This document shows, piece after piece, positions 22,918 through 34,499 of a stretch of DNA of 64,000 nt. The position numbers and the translations under genes were made by a program. Origin of the DNA: Symsagittifera roscoffensis (taxonomy: Eukaryota; Xenacoelomorpha; Acoela; Convolutidae); NCBI RefSeq assembly GCF_963678635.1, contig NC_087069.1, forward strand, positions 40,819,883-40,883,882, written 5' to 3'. The notes under the pieces were generated by a model that was not told where the DNA came from, made no database searches, and saw only the letters and a program-made list of their open reading frames with translations. Position 1 is the stretch's first letter; each line of letters begins with the position of its first letter.

Positions 22918-23982
22918 TTATTCTATTTCCTCCGGTCGAGCTGTCCGAGCCAGAGAACTGGTCGCCCTCGACTCCTGCTCCACTTCCCTCAACTGCGTCT
23001 GAAATACATCATTGACCCAGTGTCTCCCTCGTTGGGTGTTGAAATGTATTCCATATCTGGTAAGTGCGATGTGATCAATCATGCGCAGCATGTTTTCGAA
23101 ATCCAGAAGTCGCAGCTCGCCAGGGTTGTTTCTCACCAGACTGCGGATCATTTCGTTCCACCGTGTCACGTTGCCATTCATGAAATCTGCCACTGTGGTG
23201 CCCACCAGCGGGTTTTGTGGTATCGTGCACAGCACCACAAGCCTGGGCCTGTACTTCTCCTTGAGTTCGTTCAAGAGGCATACCAATAGAGGCTCCCACT
23301 TGCTCTCCGGAGTCACTGGGGCTCTCGAGACGTCGTTGGTTCCCAGCATTATCACCAGCGTATCCAGGTGATCTTCGCTCTGGAATTCCATCATCTTGAT
23401 GGCCTGAGCCACTGAGGCTCCTCCAAAGGACAGAGTGGTAGTCTGACCATAGACGAAGATCTCATTCACATCCCTCACCAAACTGTCTCCTATGATCAAG
23501 TGGCGACTCCCTGGGGGAATTACCTGGTCGCTCGTAGCGGGGTTCCAGCTCATGTCATTCAGGCAGGCTCGAGGATGATCCGCGGCCACTTGCGTGAACT
23601 GGTGACGTGCCATCAGATTCTTCCTAATGTCTACCACGCGGGACTTTTGAAAGGTTCCGCCATGCGCAGTCCCCGAGGACGCTACCGTGCGGGGTGCTCG
23701 CTTCGAGCTATTGGATGAATGATCACGACGTTGGGAAGGAACGATCCTACCCAATGTCCACCCAGTGGTTTTGTTGATCTCATCCATTGTTGCTCTGGCC
23801 ACTTGATTGAATGATTCTTGGAACTGAGGAGCGAGATAGGTGTCAGAAGGGTCTGGTATTGTGTTCCTCTGACTGGAACCAGACTGTTGTGTCTGCTGAG
23901 GAGCCTCGGGCCCTCTCGATGCACACAGCTCCTGTACTCTTGTCTTGGGGCATGTGTCGCTGGATCCCTCCGAGGATTTCAT
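22918..23982 (-). pseudogene. Element B second ORF: SGNH/GDSL hydrolase domain
   Basis: Blocks I (GDSL, Ser167), II (SFGGAS) and III (GTND, Asn216) are intact. In block V the sequence is RYGIHFN: the catalytic Asp seen in A and C (DGVHF, DGIHF) is Tyr here through a single GAT to TAT change, so this copy should be inactive even if translated. The frame shifts at 22918/22909 into the next segment. The upstream coiled-coil part lies in another frame. Confidence 0.75.
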
Positions 23983-24113
23983 CGTCGCCAGAACTTCCTA
24001 TGACACTTGGCTCACCTTTGCCATATACAGCTCCTTCAGGTGCTTTATTTCATCCTCCTTGTGGGTCACCTGCAGATCTTCATATTTCTTCTTCCATTCG
24101 TCTCTTTCTCGAG

Positions 24114-24665
24114 CTATCGCTCTATACTCCAGGAGCTTGGCACACAGCTTGCTCTGATCTCTCTCTTCTTCTCCAACGTCTCAATCGTCTCCGACGTCTG
24201 GATTTCTATTTTGCTCACCCTCACTCTCTTCGGAGGAGGAGCAGCTGTTGGAGAGTCGACCGAATGTGACGGGCCTGGCCCATCACGTTGTCTCTTCGCT
24301 CCGATGAGCGGCCGCGCAGGTTGGACCGGTAAGGGCATCTCACCTAGCCGGTGGTCCCTCTGTTCACCTTGTCCTGGCTCACGAGCCAGGTCGTGGCCAG
24401 ACATTTCTCCACGCCGCCATCTCATCAGTCGGTTTCGACCTCTCTAGGCGGTCCCGGACTCACCGAAGGCCAACATCAACACGACTTCTGCAGGGCGATT
24501 CCCTCGACCCTCTCGTCCTAATGCATTGAGGAGCGCGACCACAAACATCGCCAACCCCGGGTCTTCTCGTGTAAAATCACAATCGATCAGCCGCTAATAG
24601 ATCTCGTCTAAAGTCGCTCCTAGACTCGCTGAGAGGAATTCCATGAGTTCGTTCGTGTCACCCAT
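24114..24665 (-). pseudogene. Element B second ORF: N-terminal and coiled-coil segment
   Basis: The ATG at 24665 is equivalent to 2663 in A. CAG has become TAG at 24596-24598, and a further shift precedes 24425. From 24425 the frame (MRWRRGEMSGHDLAREPGQG) covers the stretch deleted in A, then KRVRVSKIEIQTSETIETLEKK, the start of the coiled coil. The segment between 24114 and 23982 continues the coiled coil with a shift and a stop. It shows that in the ancestral element the N-terminal domain, coiled coil and SGNH domain formed one protein. Confidence 0.55.
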
Positions 24666-25141
24666 TTCTTATCGTGTTGATTCTTGTTGTCGTGTAGTTT
24701 CTTCCTGGTTCGTTCGATTCAATTAATTCAATAAACAATTTCCGATCAATCAAGATCTAAAAAACAAGTCGCGACTTAAAACCATCATTTTTGGATAAAA
24801 CATCATTCAACTTTTTAAAACTCTTCATTGAAATCCTCTTCTCAATCCTGATTTAAAAATTTAGCACCAAGGTAGATCGTCCACCTGTATCTGCGTCAGG
24901 GTAGCACAAATGAGCGCTGTCACCTTGATGACCTGGAGTACTGTAGGTCTTTTATGACACAAAACATAAAACATATCATAACAATAGCATAACACATAAA
25001 CACATAAACATCACACATCTATGTTATCACATAAAAACATAATCCCTAATATTGTACCTAAAACTTAATCCTAATCTAAAACTTGACACTAATTCTTATC
25101 AAGTGAACTTAACAAAAACCACTTATCGCCAAATGCAGTTC
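24666..25141 (-). promoter_or_regulatory. Element B inter-ORF spacer with splice acceptor
   Basis: AT-rich with no coding frame. The acceptor TGTTTTTTAG (exon side from 24756) matches that of A at 2559-2568 base for base. The segment also shares with A the ATCAAGGTGACAGCGCT and GTGGACGAT-type blocks, so parts are conserved beyond the acceptor. Confidence 0.5.
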
Positions 25142-26456
25142 CTAGCATATGCTCAGATAGTATTTTTTATGTAAGTAAACCTCTATGTCAGTTTTCGAAA
25201 AAATCACATGTACAAGTGCGTACAACTCTCTCGGATGTAGCTTTCCCCTATTAGGATCATATACTGGTAACGAGAGAGAGGTCACTCCTCTCTCAATCAA
25301 AAAATCCCTAAGTCGAGTCAAGGCCAATACCAAGCTCTCTGGATCTACGTGTTGCCTATCAGTGGCCTTGGTAACCAGGAAACACAAATAATTCCCTGGT
25401 ATCTGTGATGCAACAGGGGGCAGCGCTATCATCCCTCCCACACCAGGCCTCTGTTTCCATAAAAATTCGATGTTCTTATACTCTCTTTTGAAATCAGCCG
25501 CTAGTGCTGTTTTGAAGCTTACGTCCGCGGTTATCGCTATAGCGCACGTGCGTTCCGTGAGTATGAAATCGCTGTTTGTTATGACGATATTGTTTGAATA
25601 ATGGTTCGGTAGGTCAAAATACGATTCAAAAATTCGTCCAAAAGGTGGTTTTTTAGTATTCTCGCCCTCTGTCTCTAGTTCTCCGGTTTCTCTTGCCGAT
25701 TTCAATTTTTTTAATTTGAGATTTTTGGTGTGGGTGAGTCCTACCCCCAATCCCCGGACAAAAATATCCATCGACGTCCCCGTCGATCGCCCAAAGTCTA
25801 GGAGATCGAGGTTGGATTGTGGAACACGTAGAGGACCATCTGGGGCGACCCAGTTGGACTCGGTATTATCATGACTGATGTATTTGATGCCGTCTTTATT
25901 GACGTCCTGAATCGTCAGGATCGTCTCGTTTGGATCTGTCGGCAGATCATGGAGCCATTCGAGCACGCGCAAGTTCGTTATTTCTTGCTCATGAGTCTGT
26001 TCCGCTTCTGGTTCGAACTCCACTTCCGGTTCTGATCGATCGTCGATCCAATCCTGATCCATCATTCACCAAGTCGATTTCGTCTAGCACCGCCACTTCA
26101 TCCAGTCCCACTAGCGAGTCCATGACATCACCTACAACTATCCTGTCTACGACGAAATCCTCGCCGTACGGATTGTATTTCTTCTTATTTTTTCCTCTCT
26201 TGCTCTGGCGTGTTTCCATGGTGACAGGAAAGTCAGGCTGTATTCCTTTGTCAATTTCGGTTTGTTCCGGGCAGTCCCAGTCTTCCTCGGCATAAGGTAG
26301 AGTTTCATCGTCCACCTCTACTCGCTCGGTCAACTCCAGATCCAGTGGTAGGTCGCAATCGTCCACCACCTCATTCCCGTCGTTTTTGTCGCGAGTACCC
26401 CTTTCATTCACTTCACTATCAAATAGTCTCCCTCTTGCATGTCCGCTGGGATGCAC
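25142..26456 (-). pseudogene. Element B Pol tail with macro-like module
   Basis: Two overlapping frames (26456-25989 and 26065-25142) separated by a shift. The first follows integrase after a deletion of about 13 bp relative to A. The second (307 codons) is the best macro-like copy in the window, unbroken from TNSDFILTERT to YLSIC: CAIAITADVSFKTALAADF, YLCFLVTKATDR, ERGVTSLSLPVYDPNRG, ELYALVHVIF, IEVYLHKK. The order fits an OARD1-like macro fold, with the central Lys kept and the catalytic Asp position not conserved. The internal hairpin (25770-25787) and purine motif (25749-25761, one mismatch) lie in this frame. Confidence 0.6.
25749..25787 (-). promoter_or_regulatory. Internal polypurine-like motif and hairpin (B)
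   Basis: On the minus strand ATCGAC-GGGGAC-GTCGAT is followed by TTGTCCGGGGATT and then GGGGGTAGG. It differs from A by one base in the motif. See 1571-1640. Confidence 0.4.
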
Positions 26457-27706
26457 CAGTCCTCTGACGAGGCATTGTGTGGTTTGGTATTTTCGTAATG
26501 AGCTGCTCTTCCAGTGCTCAGTCGATAAAAGCGACCTCCTTGGTGCACCTCTGTTATCTGAAATGGATCACGCCATTTCTTTAATAACTTCTTGGTTCCT
26601 TTTGGTGGAACCACTTCCTGGAACACCCAGACGTAGTCGCCAACTGAGTAGGCTTTTGCATCGGCTGTTCTTTTATCAAACCTCCTTTTTTGTCTAGTTT
26701 GCGCCTGTTGCGTGTTCCTCCTACATAAGTCATTGAGGTCCTGCTGTCTTCTAATAACATCCCGCACGTACGTTTGCGGTGCTGTTCTCTTCCCCTCATA
26801 TTCAGGGTCAAAAAACGTCAACGGAAGCGCTTTTTCGTGACCTGTTAGCATCATGTGCGGACTTATCCCCGTGGTGGAATGCTCCGTGCTGTTGTAAGCA
26901 CCCATCACTTGCGGCAAGTGCTTGTCCCAGTCATCCATATAACGTGAGCAATAGACTCTCAGCATGGATACCAGTGTGCGATTTTGCCTCTCGACTAGGC
27001 CATTTGTTTGCGGGTGATAAGTGGTCGAGTGGGCTTGCGCTACCTGCGACCTTTTCATTAACTCCTTCGTGAGATCACCCACGAATGCTTTGCCATTGTC
27101 CGATTGGAATGTGATGGGACAGCCATGCCTCGCTATCCACACATTTATCAAAGGGTCGCATGTTTCTTCCGCCGATGCTGTCATGCAGGGTGCTGCCTCC
27201 GCATACTTCGTAAAATGGTCGATCATTACCAGCACCTGGTTATAGCCCGTTGCTGTCATGCAGATTTTTTGATGATCAATTTGGACCACTTCGTTGAATC
27301 CCGACGACTCTATTGACTGTAGGGGGAACCTTAGTTTCCTGGGATCCTTCGCCTGCTGACATGACAGGCATGCGGCGATCCACTTCTCACAAGCCTTCTT
27401 CAATCCCGGCCATTCGAATCGTTTCTGTATCCTGTTGTACACTTTGTCCACGCCTTGATGGCCCATCTGATCATGTGAGCGAAAGAGCAATTCGGTCTGG
27501 TACAACTGTGGTAACACTATTGAATTGTATTTATAAAGGACCTCGTCCTCCTCTTTACGTTTACAGGCTACGATTCCGTCCTTGTTCAGGTACAAAAATT
27601 CGCTTCTCTTCAGGTAGAATTGCTTCAAGATCTTGTAGCTGTCTTCTTCCAAGTCTCCCTTATCAGGTGCTCCATTCTCGATCCATCTCTTCAGACTGCT
27701 CGTCAT
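26408..27706 (-). CDS. Element B integrase (intact catalytic core)
   Basis: This is the best integrase in the window: 432 codons. The HHCC zinc finger is His78, His83, Cys113, Cys116. The DDE core is Asp144 (QIDHQ), Asp203 (QSDNGKAF) and Glu239 (GLVERQNRTL), exactly 35 residues after Asp203, as in the integrase family. The C-terminal SH3-like part (YSVGDYVWVFQ, KWRDPFQITEVHQGGRFYRLS) follows. The frame is separated from RNase H and spacer upstream only by a TAG near 27737 in the same frame, and it ends early through a 13-bp deletion. As part of a decayed polyprotein it is unlikely to be made, though all catalytic residues are visible. Confidence 0.85.
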   Translation of the reverse strand: MTSSLKRWIENGAPDKGDLEEDSYKILKQFYLKRSEFLYLNKDGIVACKRKEEDEVLYKYNSIVLPQLYQTELLFRSHDQMGHQGVDKVYNRIQKRFEWPGLKKACEKWIAACLSCQQAKDPRKLRFPLQSIESSGFNEVVQIDHQKICMTATGYNQVLVMIDHFTKYAEAAPCMTASAEETCDPLINVWIARHGCPITFQSDNGKAFVGDLTKELMKRSQVAQAHSTTYHPQTNGLVERQNRTLVSMLRVYCSRYMDDWDKHLPQVMGAYNSTEHSTTGISPHMMLTGHEKALPLTFFDPEYEGKRTAPQTYVRDVIRRQQDLNDLCRRNTQQAQTRQKRRFDKRTADAKAYSVGDYVWVFQEVVPPKGTKKLLKKWRDPFQITEVHQGGRFYRLSTGRAAHYENTKPHNASSEDWCIPADMQEGDYLIVK

Positions 27707-27736
27707 TCTATCATTTCGTTGAGCCCTTAGGAGATT

Positions 27737-30013
27737 CTACAGCCTGTACCTGGCTTTCAAATACGTCTTTACCACGTTCATTTGCCCACTCATGATTTCC
27801 GGAGCATGAGCATCGTCCATCAACTTGACACACCATATCTTTTTCAAAGGCGTCGCTTCCTGCACAGATGGTTCCAGATTGGTACGGACGACCGTACCAT
27901 GTGGCAGCAATCTGATTGGGCGTTTCGAAACTGCTATCAGCTCAAGCTGATCTGCGGCATTACCTATCACAGTGCTCTCATCATCTGAGGTGTACCTGTC
28001 CCTGTCTGGATCCTGATGTGTTTCTCGGTCCAGCCCGCGCTGCTTCCAGTCTACCAATAGGGAGTGGATCGCAATCTCCGACATATCGGAATTGGAAGTT
28101 GTTTCAGATGTGTTGTCCCAGGACTGGGGCCTCGAATCAACACTTGAGCCGACTGATTCCCCAACATCATATTCCAAGTTGTGTGAGATGTTTCTCGACT
28201 CCCCGGACAAAATTCTGTCCATTGGTCGCCTTGAATCCGACTCCCCGGACAAAATTTTGCCCCTTGGTGGTCTCGTCAACCTCTCACCGGACGAGTCGTC
28301 CTGCACGGGCTCAAAAGTGTCTGACTCCTCAGACAATTCGTCCTTGACGGGCTCGAAGGTATCAGACTCCCCGGACATTGTCTCGTCCCCGGACGAACAA
28401 TCTGGGCTCGGCTCGTATTCTTCTCTTGCGTCCGTGAAATGCACTCTCCTTGCGAAGCTAGATTTCGACTTGATCCTGACTTCCTCAGTGGCTTGGGTCT
28501 GATTCAGTGTTCCATGTTCAGTGAACGAAGTTCTCAACAAGACCTCTTTCGGCATCGAGCTCACCAGCTGGTTGACTATCGACCTGCAATCCCGTTCAAC
28601 GCCTCGGCTGCGAATGGACACTGGCCTCTTCTCTGTTCTCTCAGTGACAGTCAACCGCTGCATGGTCTCCATCCACTCACGATCATGTCTATCCACTTCC
28701 CTGTCCAACAAGTCACGGAGCTTCCCCATGACGTCCGGCGCCACGTTCACCGTCCTGTTCAATAGAGCAATGCTGTTTATACCCAGCCTGGTAAGTTCCT
28801 GCTGTACCAAATTGGATCGGACTAGAAGATCCAACGGAACGGGCTCGCCTCTGGCTAAAAGCTTTATCTCCGCGGCCGTCTCCACTGGAAGGTCAGGGTG
28901 TCCGGGTATAGGATGCCCTGACTTGTCTAACCACCTAGTAAGTGGCAGTTTGTCGTAGGTTTCCTTGTCCAGAAATGAAAACCCGTCTTTGATTTCTGAT
29001 TGGTTAGCCTGCTTCTCCTCGAGGCGCTCATAAAATTCTGTCTTTTTACTGAGGCTATCTATGTTCTGGTGCTTGTCACGGGTACAGTGCTCTATGTTTA
29101 TGTGGTATCCATCCAGGCGCACGATCCAACGACCAATATAACTTTGGTCAGTCGAATAGGTTTTCAGCCAGGCAAGGGCACGATTACCCACACATAACTT
29201 GAATGGAGCACTCCCCAAGTAGGCCCTGTATTTTTCCACGAAAGTGATCACCGCAAACATCTCCGCTTTTGGTGTGCCGTACTTCATCTCAGTATCACTC
29301 AGGACTTTACTCCCGTAGGCTATCGGACGAAGAACCGTTCTCGCGTTCCACTCCTGCTCCTGATGAAGTATGCCCGATATCGCAACCACTGATGCATCCG
29401 TGTCCAGCACGAACATCCCCTTCTCTGTTGGCATGCCGAGGACCGGTGCCTCGCAAAGTTCACGTTTGATGTTTTCAAATGAAACTTGTGCCTCATCAGT
29501 CCAAGTGAACTTTTTGCCCTTGTTTCTCATCAACCGCTGCATGGGGTATATTTTGTCAGCATACCCCTTGATGAACTCTCGATAATAATTAGCGAATCCC
29601 AAAAAACTCATCAGCTGTGTATCTGTTTTAGGTGCCTTCCAGGTCAGCACCACTTCAACCGCTTCCGGATCTGGTCTCACTCCATGTTTGTCCACCAGGC
29701 GGCCCAGATACTTTATGGAATCCCTGAGAATTTCACACTTAGAGGGTTTACATTTCAGACCCGCCTGCTTCATGCAAGAAAACACCTCCTCCAACCTCTC
29801 TATGTGGTCTTCTAAGGTTGGTATGGCAATCACGACATCATCGACATGACACATGACGAGATTCCCGTATTTCTTAGTGACGCTCGTGAGTGCCTGGGGC
29901 CTTTTCAAGTTCTCCACACTCTGAAAGTCTGTGTTCAGAGGGAAAGCGTAGCCAAGTTTCTTTCCCCTCTGTATTGTCACTGTTGTTGCTTCTGTGTTCA
30001 ATAACACACTCAC
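27737..30013 (-). pseudogene. Element B reverse transcriptase (deleted), RNase H and spacer
   Basis: The frame opens at SVLLNTEATTVTIQRGKKLGYAF, then jumps at about 29897 from a pre-RT segment straight to VTKKYGNLVMCHVDDVVI. Compared with C, about 785 bp encoding the RT fingers and the first catalytic Asp (TTLDLGSAFWQ in C) is gone, so RT cannot work. The second motif is HVDD, not YVDD. Thumb and connection follow, then RNase H (VLDTDASVVAISG, KAEMFAVITFVEKYRAYLG, RDKHQNIDSLSK). About 400 residues then separate RNase H from integrase, with repeated SGESD/SGE units and a C-terminal WCVKLMDDAH segment. This spacer is unusual for Ty3/gypsy. Confidence 0.8.
28198..28377 (-). repeat. Repeated purine-rich motif in the RNase H-integrase spacer
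   Basis: Two exact copies of TTGTCCGGGGAGT (28198-28210, 28240-28252) and one 12/13 copy (28366-28377) lie on the minus strand, with weaker relatives at 28281-28291, 28323-28336 and 28381-28391. They encode the SGESD repeats. The 13-mer equals the sequence next to the 3' LTR. Confidence 0.6.
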
Positions 30014-30372
30014 ACACAGTACCCTAGAGTGAGTGAGATGCTTCTTCCTAAAATAGCCGAGCTTTTACTGTTTGGATTTGGTACCAGACACACCTGTCTG
30101 TCATTGCTGAGTTCATTCAACATCCTCATCCTAAACGTCGCTACTACGGCTTGGTTTGGTTTTAATGTAACTTTTCGATCCAGAAAAATTGGCACTTTGG
30201 CCTGGTTAATTAAGATCTTATTAAGGGGGTTCTTTTCATACTTTCTCTCAGGATCCTTGATCCTAATCAACCCGTCATTGAGATCGATCGTGACATCAAA
30301 GTTGCGTACGAAGTCCCTCCCTAAGATGAACTGATCGGATTCGTCCAAATTCTCCACTACTAGGAAGCTCAT
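30010..30372 (-). pseudogene. Element B protease-to-RT linker
   Basis: 120 codons starting MSFLVVENLDESDQFILGRDFVRNFDVTIDL, the C-terminal flap side of a retropepsin (ILGRDF, compare ILGxDxL in gypsy proteases). The frame goes on to NELSNDRQVCLVPNPNS and a shift at the end. A TGG present in C is TGA just upstream. C has the same segment broken by a shift at about 44160. Confidence 0.7.
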
Positions 30373-30431
30373 TCAGAGATGTCTTCCTCCGAGCTGCAGT
30401 GAAATGATCGGAGTTCGTCCAGTCACATAGA

Positions 30432-31493
30432 TCACTCCCTGATTGGCAGCTGCCAACCTGATGTTTGTCGGTATGAGATCCGACCTCTCGAACCCATGTC
30501 GGTCCAAGTTTTGACTGGCATGACACTAACTACTGCTCCCGTGTCTAGCAATCCCTTTACTGAAAGTTGTCTGCCTTGCACGTCCAGCACGTGTGCGGCC
30601 AGATCGGCCTCGCAACCTATGTGTACCGCATCTTGTTCGAGCATGGCGTTGTGTCCGATTCGTCTAACCTTCAGCTCCTCTTGACCAATGTATATCCGGC
30701 CAATCTGATCGTTCTCATCAGTTATGTGAGCTTTTGTGTAGATATTGATGCCATCCACATTCATTAGAATCGGATATGGGCCATGGACATCGATGTAATG
30801 TCCATCCACTTTCATCAGCCTCGGACCTCCTGTTGTGAGCAGCGCTCGCACTGCCCTGGAGTCCAGTTTGGGATCTTTCTCCTTCAGGTAGTCGGCATAG
30901 ATGTCCAGGTGGACTAATGTAATCTCGGATGGTTCGCTCAAGTTTTTGACCACCTGGTGCCCTGCGACTGAGATAATGGACATTATTTTCGTCCCCTGCT
31001 TCGTCATGCCGAAAGTTCTCCCAGATATAACGTTCAGTTTTAGTCCCTGTTTCCTGGGTTCCTCTTTGTCTTCTATTTTCGTCGTTTTAACCAGAATATT
31101 AAAACTTTCCCGAAGATCTGAGCTCTCCAGCTCCGACCTTACCCATTGCTCCACTTCTTTCGTGGCTAGCTCCTGTTTGACATTCTGCAACGCTGTCCTT
31201 GCCGCCAGACCGTAATCCACTTTGAGTGGGCTAGCCGATTCTGCCTCCAGGTTCGAGGCTACCACCTCGTCAGGTAGTGTCTTTACCTTCTTAGTCGTAA
31301 AGGTGCTCGGTGTCGTCTCCTTTCTCCGAGACTCGACCCCGTTCATCAGACGTGCTCGACTGGCCTTGACACCCGAAAGCGCCTCTTCGTGGCGGGGATG
31401 TTTTGCGTCCGCCACTGCATCCCAAAACTGAGTGCAATCCGACTTGAAGTGTCCTTCCAAATTACAAAAGAAGCACCTCGGACCATATTTCAT
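30432..31493 (-). pseudogene. Element B second zinc knuckle and aspartic protease
   Basis: It begins with a CCHC knuckle (RCFFCNLEGHFKSDC), then a basic/Lys-rich linker, a region alike in C (GRTFGMTKQG, LDIYADYL, LLTTGGPRLMKV), and the retropepsin active site GLLDTGAVVSVMP with the catalytic Asp-Thr-Gly. It cleaves the polyprotein in functional copies. A one-base deletion near 30490 shifts the frame after the active site (MGSRGR where C reads MGFNKDD). It is in the same frame as gag upstream, so gag and protease were one reading frame. Confidence 0.8.
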
Positions 31494-31508
31494 GATGAGC
31501 CCTCTGAC

Positions 31509-33827
31509 TTACTCTTCGTGATCCTCGTCGGTCGCGTCGACGTCATCGAGAAAGTAGCCTATTGCCTTCATGTTCTGTTTGTACGCAGAACACGCGGAAA
31601 CGTGATGGTCCATCGAACCACAATTCGCACACGAGCTCCTCTTATCCATGTCATCGCGAGGTTTGTACCAACTGGAGTTCGCACCAGTGTTTGTCCCGCT
31701 ATAGTTACCATAATTGCTGTAACGGTTTTGCGCCCTCGGTTTTATGAGTAAATACTCGCGTGACTTCATACGCAAATCATCGGGCGTGGGTACCTGGTCA
31801 AGTGACAGGGTGAAGTGTGTGGCCAACATCGTTTTCAACTCCTCACTCTTTACTCCATCCATGAACTTCGAAGCAATCGCCAAATTTCGCTCGGATATTC
31901 TCTCATCAGGGTTGCTTTTCCTCCTAAGCAACTCAAGGTTGTCCAAAAATTTGTCTATGGATTCCTAATCTCTTTGACGCCTCTTTTCGAACTTCACCAT
32001 AGCCTGGTGCCCTTGTACTCCAGAGCCGAAACGATTCAGCAGGATGTCGATTATCTTGCGAGCGCTGTCTCTCTCATTGGCTCTTTTCGCCATTACACAA
32101 TTTAGTGCAGTACCCTCCAGGTTGCTCGTTAGCGCGCTGCATTCTTGTTTCTTGGAGAGACTCTCTTCCTCAAAGTGTAACTTCATCAACTCTATCCAAG
32201 TATCAATGCAGCCGTCTGACTCGTCTTTGTATGACTTCGGCTTTTTCAGTGTCCTTCTTGACCTCTCTCCTCTCTCGGTTGACTTCGAGAGTTTGGTGAT
32301 GAATGTTTCGAGAGATCTGTTCAGAGGCTCAAACATCGAGGCATACATCGTTGTGGCCTGTGAGGCTGTAGTCAGATCTGGTACTGAACTGACTTGTGGC
32401 ACAGTTGGCAACCTTGTCTCCGGCGTAGCATCTGCCTTCGGCGGGACCCTTATTCGTTCAGCCAGGCCTCGAAGGGGCTGCCCTTGGCCTCTCCCTATTC
32501 ATAGGTTCAAAGTTCGTTCTCGAGCTTTGCTGGGCTCTGGCATAGCTGCCCGTACCATCTCCATCATTCGCATGGCGTGAGCGCTCCCTTGGAATGTAAC
32601 GCTTCTCCCAATTGCTCCCATCATTAAGTCAGATTTGGCATCTAACCTTTTTTCCAGGCTAGTCATCGTGTGGGCGTAGGTACTATCATGATCGTTCAAC
32701 AATCGCTCGATCTCCCTCGTCATCCTAGCCTCTCTTTCCTGTGACTCCTTGTTTGCCTGTGCCAGGCTCTCCGCCAGGCATTGATCGGTGTTGCGAATCA
32801 ATTGAGCCTGATCAACCCTCGCCTGCGACTTCACGTGCGTTAGTTCATCTCTCAGATTCTCTCGACCCTGGTGAGCTCTCTCGTCAACTTCATCTATTCT
32901 CTTAGTCATGTCCCGTCTCAGTTCATCCAGACATTCCATTAAGCCAGCGAACATGTCACTTATATCGCCAGTGGCCCCAAATGACGGGGTTAGTCCCAAA
33001 AAAGATGAGGTCAACTGCGGCTGCAGCCTGGTGCTTGATGACGCACCGCCTTTCTGCTTGCTCATCGACGTCATCAATCTGTTGAACGTTGATGACGCTC
33101 CCATCGTTATCCCATCTGACATGGGCCTGGTCGGCGAGGCGGACGACGCCTTCCTGCTCATGTCGTTCCTTGGGCACGGTGTGAAGTTCACATCCGGATG
33201 GGTTATCTCCGGGTAGTCATAACTGGAAGATAAACCTTCAGTTCGTAGTGACGCCATGCGCTCATCGTACAAAGACCTCCAGTTCTTTTTGGCCTTTGAT
33301 CCCGGTTGTTCTTCACTCGGGCTTATACTCGACATCATCGCGTTGTTGCTCTGCTTGGCCAGAGATGAGTGGGTATTAGCTGGATGTGAATTTTCTCTCC
33401 TCCACTTATGACTCTTGGTCTCCGATTTGGACATTCCCTTGAATAACACTTCCTCTCGCGGCTCGACCTCGGAGCGCTCCGACGTCTCCTCCGTCGTCTC
33501 GACTTCCTCCCGCTCGAGGTCCTCGCTCGGCTCAAAGTCGGGTCGAATAAGCGTCCATTCTCCTTCGTCAAAGGGGTCCACAAGCGTTTCGCTCGCGGTT
33601 CCGGCTTTGGCGCTCCGCCCTTGATCCCCATCGAGGTTTTACTCGCTCCTTAGTTTCATTTCGCTCACTGAAAGATCAGGTTGACCTTTAGTCGATTCGT
33701 TTTCAGCAAACACGTCGAAAGCGCTGCTAAACGAGGACTGGCTACGCCTAGTTTTGAATTTTCGCGTGCTTCCCTTGCTCAGCCTGGGAATCTTAGTAGT
33801 CGATTCTAACGAGTCCCTGCGCTGCAT
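31509..33827 (-). pseudogene. Element B Gag
   Basis: One frame from ATG 33827, interrupted only by in-frame stops near 33637, 32500, 31966 and 31510. There are no shifts, so decay is light. An acidic N-terminus and a Ser/Pro-rich part are followed by a long coiled coil (CLDELRRDMTKRIDEVDE to EKRLDAKSD). The retrotransposon capsid domain comes next (GCIDTWIELMKLHFEEES, LLNRFGSGVQGHQAMVKFEKRRQRD, KSEELKTMLATHF), then a first CCHC knuckle (SCANCGSMDHHVSAC). The capsid region aligns with C at 42055-42672. The length before the capsid (over 400 codons) is unusual for Gag of this class. Confidence 0.8.
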
Positions 33828-34038
33828 GCTTTGTGCCAAAAAACAATAATCCTATAGTTTAATGGCGATGCACACGTACCGCAAAAAAGTTCGAGTTAAA
33901 TTACTTAACGCTGCCTCTTCGATCTCGTAAGTATCAAAAATGTCTCTTAGATTTCTCAATGACAATCTTAGTGACTCAGCTAAAGTTACACACAGGGCCT
34001 ACTCAGTATTGATATAATGCTAACTCAACCCTGTTGTA

Positions 34039-34445
34039 TAGTATAACAGTATCACAAAATTTTCACAAGATATAATCAACACACCAAACACAATTGATAA
34101 TCAGATAAGAATATCCTATAGGTGACAGCGACCTTTCGTCAGTATCAATTTATCGCCACACAATTTACCAAGTCACTGTTTTGTTAAAATCAAACAATCT
34201 TTGGTAAAAAGCAGTGATGATTCAGAAACAGATCAATAAAACTCCGCTCAGTTACCTAGTATTACAGTAGCACAAAATTTTTTACAAGATATAGTCAACA
34301 CAAAAAAACACAATTGATGAAAATCCTATAGATGACAGCGACCTCTCGTTCATATTAATTTTACAGCCACACTCGTATGAAATCACTGCCTCGTTAAGAT
34401 CAAACAATATTTTATAAAAGAGCAGTGATGGTTTCAGTAACAGAT
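34039..34445 (-). repeat. Tandem duplicate block 1 of the B leader
   Basis: The two copies, offset 218 bp, share CAAAATTTT, ACAAGATATA, CACAATTGAT, ATGACAGCGACCT-type words and, at the end, TCACTG...CAGTGA inverted repeats enclosing ATCAAACAAT. The copies have diverged by substitutions and small gaps, but both keep the terminal stem. Confidence 0.6.
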
Positions 34446-34499
34446 AATTAAAACTTAATCTTAAAGAAAAAGACTTCCCTCAATCGGAACGATCCGAAA

